This document shows positions 1 through 9,427 of a DNA stretch of 51,123 bases, one piece after another. How positions within the stretch are numbered: position 1 is the stretch's first letter; every line of letters starts with the position of its first letter. This DNA is from Fidelibacterota bacterium (GTDB lineage: Bacteria; Fidelibacterota; Marinisomatia; Marinisomatales; UBA1611): contig PBFM01000052.1 of the NCBI GenBank assembly GCA_002718655.1, positions 1 through 51,123 on the forward strand, given 5' to 3'. A program made the translations under genes and the position numbers. The notes beneath the pieces were generated by a model. That model was not told where the DNA came from. It worked only from the letters and a program-made list of their open reading frames with translations, and searched no databases.

Positions 1-333
1 GTTGTAATAAGAAAGGATGTTGCAACTTTGGATGAACTCAAATCCATAGGAGATTATATTCAAAAAAAACTTTCTAGTGGGATTGTTGTGATATTTTCTA
101 AGGGAGAAGAAAAACCAATGGCTGTTGTCTCAATATCAAAAGATCTAAATGAAAAAGGTCTATTTGCTGGTCCAATAGCAAAAGCCATAGGGTCTTATAT
201 GGGTGGCGGCGGCGGAGGGAAACCTCATATGGCAACTGCAGGAGGGAAAAATAATGAATCCATCAATAGTTCGATTGAATTGACTAAAAAATTGATTTTT
301 GAATCACTAAATAGGAAAATAAATGCAGTTTAA
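1..333 (+). CDS. alaS: Alanyl-tRNA synthetase, C-terminal fragment (5' truncated by window)
   Basis: The reading frame is open from base 1, so the TTG at 28 used in the ORF track is not the real start and the gene begins upstream of the window. The visible ~110 residues match the C-terminal DHHA1 region of alanyl-tRNA synthetase: the glycine-rich GGGGGGKPHMATAGGK segment near the end is characteristic, preceded by a short beta-rich stretch. The full enzyme charges tRNA-Ala; this domain helps tRNA recognition and oligomerisation. The last 11 bases overlap the next gene. Only the tail is visible, so the catalytic and editing domains cannot be judged. Confidence 0.9.
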   Translation, partial: VVIRKDVATLDELKSIGDYIQKKLSSGIVVIFSKGEEKPMAVVSISKDLNEKGLFAGPIAKAIGSYMGGGGGGKPHMATAGGKNNESINSSIELTKKLIFESLNRKINAV

Positions 334-754
334 GCAAATAGATAAAGATTTTTTCCTTTATATTGAGAAACATGAAAAAGTAATGGAAACAATCACAAGG
401 TTTTGTATTGAAAAAGAAATCAAGAATGCTCGAGTATCAGGCATTGGAGCAGTCTTTAAGACAGAAATTGGAGCCTACGACATTCAAGATAAAGAATATA
501 TAAGAAAAGAGTTTCCAGGTGTGCTAGAACTAGTAAGTTTCGAGGGCAATGTTACACTAAAAGATTCTACCCCATTTGTACACTCACACGTTGTACTTTC
601 TGATCATGAAATGAATACCGTTGGAGGCCATTTATTTGAAACGACAATTGCAGCAGTTGGTGAGTTTTTTCTAAGAAAATTTGATGGAGAAGCGTATCGT
701 GAACTCAATCCAGATGTTGGATTACCCTGTATTTGTCTTGAAGATAAATTTTAA
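323..754 (+). CDS. PPC/DUF296 domain protein
   Basis: A 143-residue protein that is a single PPC (plants and prokaryotes conserved, DUF296) domain. The family's histidine pattern is visible as HSHVVLSDHEMNTVGGHL around residues 87-104, where the histidines can bind metal, and the GIGAVFKTEIGAYD stretch fits the family's N-terminal strand region. In plants the domain is joined to AT-hook motifs; bacterial stand-alone versions have no settled function and no AT-hook is seen here. The ATG overlaps the end of alaS by 11 bases and ridA starts six bases after the stop, so the three are probably co-transcribed. Confidence 0.8.
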   Translation: MQFKQIDKDFFLYIEKHEKVMETITRFCIEKEIKNARVSGIGAVFKTEIGAYDIQDKEYIRKEFPGVLELVSFEGNVTLKDSTPFVHSHVVLSDHEMNTVGGHLFETTIAAVGEFFLRKFDGEAYRELNPDVGLPCICLEDKF

Positions 755-760
755 TTAAAA

Positions 761-1147
761 ATGAAAAGAGTAATTAATCCTTCAAATAGCCCGAAACCAA
801 TTGGAACCTATAACCAGGCTATTGAATCAAATGGTTTTATTTTTACTAGTGGGCAAGTTGGAATTGATCACAATACTGGAAAAATTGTTGATGGGGGGAT
901 TGAATCTCAGGTTAGCATGGTATTTAAAAATATAGATGCAATACTGAAAGAAGCGGGTACAGACAAAACTGCAATCGTAAAATTGATGGTTTTCTTAGTA
1001 GATATGAATGATTTTCCTCATGTTAATAGAGGTTTTCAAACATTTTTTGGAGATATTGATTATCCTGCAAGATCCACTGTAGAAGTATCCCAATTACCCT
1101 TAGCTGCACTTGTTGAGATTGATTGTATCGCAGAAACGAAGTTGTGA
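761..1147 (+). CDS. ridA: RidA-family enamine/imine deaminase
   Basis: A 128-residue YjgF/YER057c/UK114 protein, the normal family length. RidA hydrolyses reactive 2-aminoacrylate and related enamines formed by PLP enzymes, protecting other PLP enzymes in the cytosol. The signature YPARSTVEVSQLPLAALVEI near residues 101-120 carries the arginine that binds the substrate carboxylate, and the N-terminal SPKPIGTYNQAI and TSGQVGID blocks are typical. The stop overlaps the next start by one base (TGATG). Confidence 0.93.
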   Translation: MKRVINPSNSPKPIGTYNQAIESNGFIFTSGQVGIDHNTGKIVDGGIESQVSMVFKNIDAILKEAGTDKTAIVKLMVFLVDMNDFPHVNRGFQTFFGDIDYPARSTVEVSQLPLAALVEIDCIAETKL

Positions 1148-1554
1148 TGTGGATTCGGTTAATAATTTTTTGTATTTTTATTATTGCAGTTATCAAGGCA
1201 CAGGATACAACCACTATTGATGATAAAAATCCTAAAAAAGCGCTTTATTTATCTCTCATCCCAGGTATGGGACAGGCATATAATGGTAAATGGTTAAAAA
1301 GCGCGTTGATTTTAGGGCTGGAGTATGCTGCATATTCTTCTTGGCAAACTAATAAGATGAAATATGATAATTATGACCAAAATGATTATCCACTTCCGAG
1401 ACATAGGTACTTAGAAAAGAGAAATAAATATGTATGGTGGATGGGTTTTATATACGTCTATGCTATGATTGACGCAGTCGTTGATGCTCACCTCCACTCG
1501 TTTGATGATCAAATGAAAAGCCCTTTACAAGAAAAAAATAAAATTCGGAGTTAA
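1147..1554 (+). CDS. DUF5683-type membrane protein
   Basis: The track begins this ORF at 1123, inside ridA, but the ATG at 1147 overlaps the ridA stop (TGATG) and gives a 135-residue protein opening with a hydrophobic segment ending near AQ, which reads as a signal peptide. The remainder has the pattern KKALYLSLIPGMGQAYNGKW followed by an amphipathic helix and a second hydrophobic segment (WWMGFIYVYAMIDAVVDAHL), as in DUF5683 proteins common in Bacteroidota and relatives. It is likely an inner-membrane or periplasm-facing protein of unknown function. It sits between ridA and the transporter with one base to the next start. Confidence 0.7.
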   Translation: MWIRLIIFCIFIIAVIKAQDTTTIDDKNPKKALYLSLIPGMGQAYNGKWLKSALILGLEYAAYSSWQTNKMKYDNYDQNDYPLPRHRYLEKRNKYVWWMGFIYVYAMIDAVVDAHLHSFDDQMKSPLQEKNKIRS

Positions 1555-1555
1555 T

Positions 1556-2953
1556 ATGCGCAATAGAGAACAGTGGGGTTCAAGACTTGGATTCATATTG
1601 GCAGCCTCAGGGTCTGCTGTTGGCATAGGCAATATTTGGAAATTTCCTTACATAGCTGGAGAGAATGGAGGTGCAGCATTTACAATTGTGTATCTACTTT
1701 GTATTCTTGTAGTGGGATTAACCATAGTCATAGCTGAATTTGCTATAGGAAGAAGCACGCAGCTTAGCCCAGTAGGAGCTTTTGAGAAAATAGCACCTCA
1801 CTCAAATTGGAAGTGGGTAGGGTTTTTAGGAGTGGCTTCGGCCTTTGTTATCCTTTCATTTTACGGTGTTGTTGGTGGATGGATTCTTAAATACATTTTC
1901 ATATCCATTTCAGGTGGGTTTAATGTACTAAATGGGAATCCAGATTCAGCAAAAGATCTCTTTGTGGCTTTTATTGGCTCTACCTGGAGCCCTGTAATTT
2001 TCCAGGTCATATTTATGTCCCTGTGTGTTTATGTTATCATAAAAGGAGTAAAGGATGGTATAGAAAATTGGTCAAAGATAATGATGCCGATAATTATTGC
2101 TCTTCTTTTTATTCTTGCCTTAAGAGGTCTAACCTTGCCAGGAGGTGTCGAAGGATTAAAATTTCTTTTTTTCCCAAGATTTGAAGCGCTTACTGCTTCT
2201 GCGATCGTGCTTGCCTTGGGGCATTCATTTTTCACATTGAGTCTGGGTATGGGTACAATGATTACTTACGGAAGTTACCTTAAAACAGATCAGAATCTGT
2301 TGAATTCTGCTCTATGGGTTATTCTACTTGATACTGCGATCGCATTACTTGCAGGTGTCGCAATATTTACAAGTGTATTCGCAGCAGGTGCAGACCCAGC
2401 TGGCGGGCCAGGACTTATTTTTTATATTCTACCTTCCATTTTCCCTCAACTAGCATATGGGTCTATTTGGGGGACAATATTCTTTTCTCTTTTATTTATG
2501 GCTGCTCTTACATCTGCAATATCCATTCTTGAAGTGGTGACTGCATATTTTATTGATCAAAAAGGATGGACGCGAAACCGTGCAACCATTCAATTTGGTA
2601 TTATCATAACACTCGTTGGTGTATTTTGCTCTTTGTCTATGGGAGGCGGTGTTAATCTTGCTGAATATTTTGGTAGTACATTTCAGAATTATCTTGGGCA
2701 AACATTTTTTGATGTTATGGATAATCTTTCTTCAAAATATATGCTTCCATTTGGGGGTATGATGACTGCATTGTTCATACTATTTAAGTGGGGAGTTCCT
2801 TCTTTTTTATCAGAATTTGGAACTCATATAATAAACGAAGAAAAAGACAAATCACTAGTCAAAATATTTTTAATTATTGCTGCAGGCGTTGCGGGTTTCA
2901 TATTGCTTAATGAATTGATTGAAACTTTCACAGGTAGTGCGATTATAGGATGA
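1556..2953 (+). CDS. Sodium-dependent transporter, NSS/SNF family
   Basis: A 465-residue polytopic protein of the neurotransmitter:sodium symporter family (LeuT fold). The first helix carries the family signature GNIWKFPYIAGENGGAAF, which lines the Na+ and substrate sites, and the preceding RLGFILAASGSAVGIGN is also diagnostic. Roughly 11 hydrophobic segments follow. Bacterial members import amino acids or related small amines with Na+; the substrate cannot be read from the sequence. Na+ coupling would fit a marine host. A further membrane protein follows after four bases. Confidence 0.93.
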   Translation: MRNREQWGSRLGFILAASGSAVGIGNIWKFPYIAGENGGAAFTIVYLLCILVVGLTIVIAEFAIGRSTQLSPVGAFEKIAPHSNWKWVGFLGVASAFVILSFYGVVGGWILKYIFISISGGFNVLNGNPDSAKDLFVAFIGSTWSPVIFQVIFMSLCVYVIIKGVKDGIENWSKIMMPIIIALLFILALRGLTLPGGVEGLKFLFFPRFEALTASAIVLALGHSFFTLSLGMGTMITYGSYLKTDQNLLNSALWVILLDTAIALLAGVAIFTSVFAAGADPAGGPGLIFYILPSIFPQLAYGSIWGTIFFSLLFMAALTSAISILEVVTAYFIDQKGWTRNRATIQFGIIITLVGVFCSLSMGGGVNLAEYFGSTFQNYLGQTFFDVMDNLSSKYMLPFGGMMTALFILFKWGVPSFLSEFGTHIINEEKDKSLVKIFLIIAAGVAGFILLNELIETFTGSAIIG

Positions 2954-2957
2954 TTTA

Positions 2958-3815
2958 ATGATTATTGAAAAGATTGTTCCTGTAAATAGTGGAACATATG
3001 TAAAGTGGAAAGAATATTTCATTCATATTGGTGAAAAAATAGATTCATTGGGATTGATTCAGTTATTCACAATATGGACCCTAACTGTCAGTGGTATTGT
3101 AACATCAATGGATTTTCAGAATAGATATGTATATTGGGAATGGAATGGTTGGATGATTGGTTTATTTAAGCTCATTGTAGCATCATTTCTTTTCCTAAGT
3201 TATTTACGTCCAAAAAAACTTTGGCTCATTGGCACCAAGACTCTATCAGTTAGAGAGATTATATTACATCTAATGATAGCCTCTCTTTTATTTATTTTTG
3301 GCTATCTTGATTTCACTTTTTTTCAATCAGAAAAAGATAGTTTATTAAAAGAATTATACCTGTCTAATGTTATTTTCTCCTTGTCGTACTATATGATGGC
3401 ATTTTTCTCTTGCCTAATCGTTTTTCAATTCACTTTGGTTTTAGATAAAGAAAAGGGTGTCTGGAATAATTATGAATGGGAAAATAAACCATTATATTTC
3501 TCTTTGTCTATTATCAGTATGTTTATTTCAATAATGGTAAGCATATCTTTTGAAGATCCGGTTGCAAGTACTGCCTCGGCTGTCGCTATTCCATATTCTA
3601 TAATTGCTCTTATTTGGCCAAACCATGTTAGACATTTACAAAGAGCAAGATTTTATCCTATTTTTACTTTTGCAATGTTTTTTTGTGTTCTCGCGCCATG
3701 GTTTATTATTCCTCTTGCTCTATTATTTTTTTTCATTAGGACAGTTAATTACTTCAGATTTGGTATAGTTTATCCTTCATTTGGTGTTGATTTTTTAGAA
3801 GAAGAAAATGTATGA
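2958..3815 (+). CDS. Unknown seven-helix membrane protein
   Basis: I do not recognise this 285-residue protein. It shows about seven hydrophobic stretches (for example LIQLFTIWTLTVSGIV, IILHLMIASLLFIFGYL, PIFTFAMFFCVLAPWFIIPL) and no obvious catalytic motif, so it is an integral membrane protein. The C-terminus is short and acidic (DFLEEENV). Its last eight bases overlap the start of the flavoprotein gene downstream, which implies translational coupling. An inference from this is a shared role in lipid or isoprenoid chemistry at the membrane. Confidence 0.6.
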   Translation: MIIEKIVPVNSGTYVKWKEYFIHIGEKIDSLGLIQLFTIWTLTVSGIVTSMDFQNRYVYWEWNGWMIGLFKLIVASFLFLSYLRPKKLWLIGTKTLSVREIILHLMIASLLFIFGYLDFTFFQSEKDSLLKELYLSNVIFSLSYYMMAFFSCLIVFQFTLVLDKEKGVWNNYEWENKPLYFSLSIISMFISIMVSISFEDPVASTASAVAIPYSIIALIWPNHVRHLQRARFYPIFTFAMFFCVLAPWFIIPLALLFFFIRTVNYFRFGIVYPSFGVDFLEEENV

Positions 3816-5022
3816 TTTAATTATTGTAGGTGCAGGTCCTGCTGGTGCGACAGCTGCTTTATATGCTCACAGGCTAGGATTGAAATCTCTTTTACTTGAT
3901 AAGGCAGTGTTCCCTCGCGATAAGACGTGTGGCGACGCACTATCAGGTAAAACAGTAAAAGTTTTGCGAGAATTGAGTCTAATCAAGGAAGTAGAGGAGT
4001 TAGATGGCTCTCACATAAACAGAATAACTTTTGGTAGCCCGAGCCATAGTCAGTTTGACATAAAACTCGACAGTGGGATTAATGCTAAACACATCACGAA
4101 AGGTTATGTTATTCCAAGAAAAATTTTTGATAATTTTCTGTTTCAAAAAGCTAAAGATATATGTGATAATCGTCAAGGGTTTAAAGTAAGAGAAATCTTG
4201 TTTGATGGGAAGCAAATTAATGGAATTCGAGGAGTAGATTTGGATGGCAATGAAGAGAGTTTTTACGCACCAATAGTTATGGGTTGTGATGGCCCAAATT
4301 CAATTGTTGCTCGTAAACTTGCTCTTTATGAAATGGATATGAAAAATACTGGTATCGCTATTAGGTGTTACTATGAAGGAGTTAAAGGGCTTACCGATCA
4401 AATTGAACTACACTATGTTAATGAAGTAAAGCCTGGATATTTTTGGTTATTCCCAGCAGGGAGTGATAGGGCAAATATTGGTTTAGGTTTAAGTAAGCAT
4501 GATGCGAAGAAGGAAGACAGGACTTTGCCAGAAATATTAATGCAGATTACTAAATCAAAATATTTCAGAGACCGTTTTGCTAACGCCAGACCTCTTGAAA
4601 GGCCCATAGGATGGAATCTACCACTTGGAAGCATAAAAAGGAAAAATTACGGCAATGGTTATATGTTGCTTGGAGATGCGGCGGGATTAGTAGACCCATT
4701 TACTGGAGAAGGAATTGGCAATGCAATGGTAGCAGCAAAGTATGCAACTATGATAGCGCAAAAAGCCATCAGAAGCGGTAATTTCTCCTCAGAAGTTTTT
4801 CAAGAATATGATTACCTACTCTGGGAAGAATTAGGTGGTGAGCTTGGCACGAGTACGAAACTTCAAAAACTTGCCAGGTCTAGTTTTTTGTTAAATTTTG
4901 TTATTGATCGTGCACAAAGAAATTATGATGTACAAGAAATAATTTCAGGGATGTTATCAAATCAGGATGCTAGAGGTGCCTTGTCAAACCCAATGTTCTA
5001 TTTTAAAATTTTATTTTCCTAG
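3808..5022 (+). CDS. Geranylgeranyl reductase-family FAD-dependent oxidoreductase
   Basis: A 404-residue flavoprotein. The N-terminus begins with the Rossmann FAD motif DLIIVGAGPAGATAALYA, followed by the family's FPRDKTCGDALSG block at about residues 35-47 and the second FAD motif GYMLLGDAAGLVDPFTGEGI near residue 285. This combination is typical of the geranylgeranyl reductase group, which saturates isoprenoid chains on quinones, lipids or chlorophyll, as opposed to aromatic monooxygenases. Length fits the family. The actual substrate here, perhaps menaquinone or an isoprenoid intermediate, is not shown. The start overlaps the preceding membrane-protein gene by eight bases. Confidence 0.85.
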   Translation: MYDLIIVGAGPAGATAALYAHRLGLKSLLLDKAVFPRDKTCGDALSGKTVKVLRELSLIKEVEELDGSHINRITFGSPSHSQFDIKLDSGINAKHITKGYVIPRKIFDNFLFQKAKDICDNRQGFKVREILFDGKQINGIRGVDLDGNEESFYAPIVMGCDGPNSIVARKLALYEMDMKNTGIAIRCYYEGVKGLTDQIELHYVNEVKPGYFWLFPAGSDRANIGLGLSKHDAKKEDRTLPEILMQITKSKYFRDRFANARPLERPIGWNLPLGSIKRKNYGNGYMLLGDAAGLVDPFTGEGIGNAMVAAKYATMIAQKAIRSGNFSSEVFQEYDYLLWEELGGELGTSTKLQKLARSSFLLNFVIDRAQRNYDVQEIISGMLSNQDARGALSNPMFYFKILFS

Positions 5023-5036
5023 ACTTGGTTTAATTA

Positions 5037-7850
5037 TTGGAAATCAAAGAACTATTACAAAGCCTTCATCTATCGAATTTCATTGCATTTGATTTTGAGA
5101 CCACGGGTCTTGACCCAGGTAGAGATAAAATAATTGAAGTTGCTGCAATAAAATTCATCGATGGTAAAGTATCTGATCGTTATGTAGAACTAATAAACCC
5201 TCAAATAGATATACCAAATCATATTACTGAGATTACAGGGATATCAAACTCTATGGTTGTCTCCTCACCAAAAGAAGAAGAAATTGTTGGTGAGCTAATA
5301 AGTTTTATTGGAGAGATGCCACTGGTTGCGCATAATATTCACTTTGATATAAAATTTTTATCACAATTAAGCAATCTAGCTGGTAGTGAAGAAATAAAAA
5401 ATGCGCAATATGATACCTTGCAACTTGCACGTAGTGTATTGTTTGACCAGCCTGTTTTTAATTTGAGTGCGTTATCTGATTATTTTGAATTATCCTCAGA
5501 TGGGGCGCATAGAGCAGAAAATGATGCTGAAAATACAGGCTTCATATTTTTAGAGCTGCTTAAGGAAGTATCAAGGTATCCATTAGAAATTATTTCAAAC
5601 GTAAACAGTATGATAAAAGGCTCTAAGATACCCAATCAAAAATTATATGTTGATCTTGGAAATGTGCTTGCAAAACTTGGAGACATGAGCTTTGGACTAA
5701 ATGCCTTTGACGAATCTAAATCACTCGGTTCAAACACATATCGCCATAATGGGAATAATCATATCCAAGATATTTCATCTGAAATTGTCTTTGGGGTGAA
5801 TGGTCAGTTATCTAATTCACATCCAAATTTTGAGAACCGTCCAAATCAAGAAAGATATGCTAAGCTGGTTGATGATATAATAAATGATAGAAAGACCAAG
5901 GCAGTGATAGAAGCAGGAACAGGTCTTGGTAAATCAATGGCTTATTTATTTGGCGGAATCAAACACTCGGAAAATTTTGAAAATGATGGACCAACAATAA
6001 TTGCTTGTTATACCAAGCATCTACAAGATCAGTTGTTTCATAAGGATTTACCTATGCTTGCTGAAGCAATGGACGTACCAATAAAAGCTGTCCTACTTAA
6101 AGGAAGAACAAATTACCTATGTAAGACTAGATTTAATTGGCTTTTAGCGGATGCAAAGACATTAGATATGAATGACCTTGAGGCTTTGATACCGATTCAT
6201 TTTTGGTTGTATTGGACAAAAACAGGCGATCTTGGAGAGTGCTCAGGTTTTTTCAATAGTCGCAGGATGTGGTTGAGTTCATTAATATCTAGTGAAGCAG
6301 GATTTTGTACAGGTCCAATATGCAATCGCACTGATGGATGTTTTTATGGGAAATTAAAAAAAGCCATATACAAGGCTGAGTTAATTGTAGTTAATCATTC
6401 TCTTTTGATGACGAATATCATCCAAAAGGGATTGCTTCCAGAGCATAATGCTGTAATCATTGATGAAGCACATAATTTGATGAAATCCGCATATGATCAA
6501 TTCAAAGTAGTCTGGGATGAAAACCAAGTTTTGTATCAACTCCAGAGTATTGATCCATCATATCCACGCTCAGCTCGTTGGAATAACATTATTGAATCAT
6601 TAAAAGAAATAAACTCTGAGATTGGTGAAGATAGAGACCACTTAAAAGATGCTGTTCATGAGGCAAAGTCTTTCTTGAAAAAAATGATGGAAGGACTTGC
6701 CCAAGAGAATGAAAATAGCTTCTCTGAATCTAGTGTTTATCAAAATCAACCGATATTTGGGAACATTAGTAAGGCACACGCTCCAATTGAATTAGAATTA
6801 AGGGGAATGAAACAGGCTCTTGAAAATATCATATTGAAATTAACAAAAATTGAAAAAATAATTTTAGAAATTGATTCTAAAAAACTTGATTATCCAATTC
6901 TGCATACTGCTGTGGAAAGAGGACTAGAGGTCGTTAATGGCTTGATTGGAACATTAATCATGTTAACTGAAAATCAAGATATGGGGTGGGTGTATTGGAT
7001 GGAAGGAATATACAAGCGCCAATCCGGATCTAATAGGAATAATCTAATTGTTTCACTATATGCATCACCTATTGATATTTCATATACATTACGTAATGAA
7101 TTTTTTGAAAAAATCAATACTTGTGTACTAACATCTGCTACTCTGAAGATACAGGAAAGGTTTGAATATTATTTACGTCGCATAGGTCTTGATGATATAG
7201 GGGATGTGGTAACCAAAGAATTCTATAGCCCCTTCCATTATAATGAGCAGGTAACCTATTATCAGTATGGCGGTTCACGGGAAATTTCAAATTCGCCAGA
7301 GGGTATTGGACAAGTAGTTTTGCATCTACATAAAACATTTAACAATAGGATTATGGTATTATTTACTTCAATTAATACTTTAACAGATACAGCGAAATAC
7401 ATTAGGTCCAGGCCAGAAGGCAGAAGTTTACCTCTATTTGCACAGTTCCGTGGAGCATCTAGACCTTCCATCATAAAAGGAATGCACCAAAAATCAAATG
7501 GTATATTGTTTGGGACAAATAGCTTTTGGGAGGGGGTAGATTTTCCTGGTAATCTTTTGGAAACACTAGTTCTTGTTAAATTACCATTCGATGTTCCAAG
7601 TGAACCGTTGGTAAAGTCATACTCGGCTTTTGTCAATAAAATGGGTGGGAATAGTTTTATTGATTATAGTTTACCCGAAGCTACCATAAAATTTAGGCAA
7701 GGTTTTGGTAGGTTAATAAGAACAAGCTATGATTCGGGAAAATTCATATGCTTAGATAATCGTGTTGTCCTTAAGCGTTATGGTAGAATTATTAGTGATG
7801 CGATACCGGCAGAAATGATTACATTTTCACAATTAGATTCATTAAAGTGA
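5037..7850 (+). CDS. dinG: DinG-family helicase with N-terminal DEDDh exonuclease
   Basis: A 937-residue fusion. Residues ~16-175 form a DnaQ-type 3'-5' exonuclease with FDFETTG, VAHNIHFDIKFL and HRAENDAENTG (DEDDh set). Residues ~280-937 form an XPD/DinG helicase: Walker A AGTGLGKSMAYL near 293, a four-cysteine Fe-S region (LCKTRF, GECSGF, GFCTGPIC), IIDEAHNL near 475, LTSATLK, and the C-terminal QGFGRLIRT motif. Such exonuclease-DinG fusions are known from Firmicutes. It probably unwinds and trims nucleic acid intermediates in repair. The start is a TTG with a weak upstream site; no in-frame ATG lies before the exonuclease motif, so TTG is the best choice. Confidence 0.92.
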   Translation: MEIKELLQSLHLSNFIAFDFETTGLDPGRDKIIEVAAIKFIDGKVSDRYVELINPQIDIPNHITEITGISNSMVVSSPKEEEIVGELISFIGEMPLVAHNIHFDIKFLSQLSNLAGSEEIKNAQYDTLQLARSVLFDQPVFNLSALSDYFELSSDGAHRAENDAENTGFIFLELLKEVSRYPLEIISNVNSMIKGSKIPNQKLYVDLGNVLAKLGDMSFGLNAFDESKSLGSNTYRHNGNNHIQDISSEIVFGVNGQLSNSHPNFENRPNQERYAKLVDDIINDRKTKAVIEAGTGLGKSMAYLFGGIKHSENFENDGPTIIACYTKHLQDQLFHKDLPMLAEAMDVPIKAVLLKGRTNYLCKTRFNWLLADAKTLDMNDLEALIPIHFWLYWTKTGDLGECSGFFNSRRMWLSSLISSEAGFCTGPICNRTDGCFYGKLKKAIYKAELIVVNHSLLMTNIIQKGLLPEHNAVIIDEAHNLMKSAYDQFKVVWDENQVLYQLQSIDPSYPRSARWNNIIESLKEINSEIGEDRDHLKDAVHEAKSFLKKMMEGLAQENENSFSESSVYQNQPIFGNISKAHAPIELELRGMKQALENIILKLTKIEKIILEIDSKKLDYPILHTAVERGLEVVNGLIGTLIMLTENQDMGWVYWMEGIYKRQSGSNRNNLIVSLYASPIDISYTLRNEFFEKINTCVLTSATLKIQERFEYYLRRIGLDDIGDVVTKEFYSPFHYNEQVTYYQYGGSREISNSPEGIGQVVLHLHKTFNNRIMVLFTSINTLTDTAKYIRSRPEGRSLPLFAQFRGASRPSIIKGMHQKSNGILFGTNSFWEGVDFPGNLLETLVLVKLPFDVPSEPLVKSYSAFVNKMGGNSFIDYSLPEATIKFRQGFGRLIRTSYDSGKFICLDNRVVLKRYGRIISDAIPAEMITFSQLDSLK

Positions 7851-7898
7851 TTAATTTCTATCTTTGGAATGGTTTAATAAAAACCTCTAAATTCCTTG

Positions 7899-9425
7899 AT
7901 GGAAACCATAGTCATATCAAATAAAAAAATCTCATATAAAAACTTTCTATCCTTTTTAAAGGGACCTGTAAAGGTTTCCATTTCTAAAAGTTCTAAAAAG
8001 AGAATCGATAAAGCATATACTCATCTCTGTTCCGCACTTGATGCAGGTACCACCATTTATGGGGTAAATACAGGATTTGGTAAATTGAGTAATATTTCCA
8101 TAAATAAAGGGGACCAAGAAAGACTACAAATTAATCTGGTGAAAAGTCATACTTCAGGCATAGGAAAACCACTTGATTTAGGAATTGTTCGTATAATTCT
8201 ATTCTTAAAAATATTAACTTATTCAAAAGGTTATAGTGGTGTAAGTCTTTCATTGGTAAATAGACTTATTTTGTACCTAAATAAAGACATACTACCATTC
8301 ATTCCACAAAAAGGCTCTGTTGGTGCAAGCGGTGACCTAGCACCCCTTGGACATATGGCTGTAACACTTATTGGAGAGGGAAAGGTTTTTTACAAAGGAA
8401 AGCTGGTTCAGACCAATACAGTTCTTAAAAAATTGCGATTGAAGCCAATCAAGCTAATGCCAAAAGAAGGTTTGAGTTTGATTAATGGGACGCAGGTATG
8501 CACTGCTATTGCAATCAAGGCTTGCCTCGATGGTGAAAACATTTTGAAAATTGCTGATATTGCAGGTGCTCTTTCTGTAGAGAATAGTTTGGCTAGTAGA
8601 AAAGTATTCAAAAAAAACATACATTTATTAAAAGAACATCCCGGACAAAAACACTCGGCGAAAAATGTATTTGCAATTCTATCCCAGAGCCAGATTGTTA
8701 GTTCACATAGTAATTGCGGTAAGGTACAAGATCCATACAGTTTTCGGTGCATACCGCATATTCATGGTGCTTGTAGAGATACATTTTATGGTGCGGTTAA
8801 GTTAATAGATAGGGAGATTAATAGTGTAAGCGATAACCCAGTCATAATGGATGATGGGTCTATAATGAACTCGGGACATTTCCACGGAGAACACATTGCG
8901 CACGCTCTTGATATGATGGGCATATCGTTTTCTGAGATTGGAGCGATATCTGAGCGTAGATGCCATTTTTTTATGAAAGGAATTAATCGGGGCATACCTC
9001 CATTTTTAGCTAAGAAACCAGGGCTTGAGTCAGGTTATATGATAGCCCATGTTACAGCTACTGCACTTGTATCGGAAAATAAAACATTATCACACCCTGC
9101 GAGCGTGGATTCCTTACCAACATCGGGAGGGCAAGAAGACATTGTAAGCATGGCACCTTGGGCTGGTTATAAGCTTTTTCATATCCAAGAAAATGTTTGT
9201 AACATAATGGCGATAGAAATGCTAGTTGCTGGTGCAGCAAATAATATAATATCAAAAAATTTAAACCCTGGCAAAGGGACAGCGCCAGTTTTAAAAATAT
9301 TGAACCAGCATTGCAAATATGATTTAGGTGATAGACCTCTTTCATCAGAAATCAGAAACATAGTTAAGCTCATTATCTCTGGTGACCTTTTGAGTAATGT
9401 TTCAAAATCAATTAACTTGGAGTAA
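7899..9425 (+). CDS. hutH: Histidine ammonia-lyase
   Basis: The track starts at TTG 7896, but the adjacent ATG at 7899 is the likelier start (508 residues, normal length). The MIO cofactor triad is visible in [16 protein letters not shown] (ASG cyclises autocatalytically). NTGFGKLS and the following [10 protein letters not shown] carry the histidine position that favours histidine over tyrosine or phenylalanine, and VQDPYSFRC and SDNPV further support HutH. It deaminates L-histidine to urocanate. No hutU, hutI or other hut gene is nearby; it lies between dinG and guaB. Confidence 0.88.
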   Translation: METIVISNKKISYKNFLSFLKGPVKVSISKSSKKRIDKAYTHLCSALDAGTTIYGVNTGFGKLSNISINKGDQERLQINLVKSHTSGIGKPLDLGIVRIILFLKILTYSKGYSGVSLSLVNRLILYLNKDILPFIPQKGSVGASGDLAPLGHMAVTLIGEGKVFYKGKLVQTNTVLKKLRLKPIKLMPKEGLSLINGTQVCTAIAIKACLDGENILKIADIAGALSVENSLASRKVFKKNIHLLKEHPGQKHSAKNVFAILSQSQIVSSHSNCGKVQDPYSFRCIPHIHGACRDTFYGAVKLIDREINSVSDNPVIMDDGSIMNSGHFHGEHIAHALDMMGISFSEIGAISERRCHFFMKGINRGIPPFLAKKPGLESGYMIAHVTATALVSENKTLSHPASVDSLPTSGGQEDIVSMAPWAGYKLFHIQENVCNIMAIEMLVAGAANNIISKNLNPGKGTAPVLKILNQHCKYDLGDRPLSSEIRNIVKLIISGDLLSNVSKSINLE

Positions 9426-9427
9426 TA

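Noticed and set aside
28-333. Complete 101-residue gene starting at TTG 28
   Set aside because: The frame is open to base 1 and the sequence is the C-terminal part of alanyl-tRNA synthetase, so it is a truncated gene.
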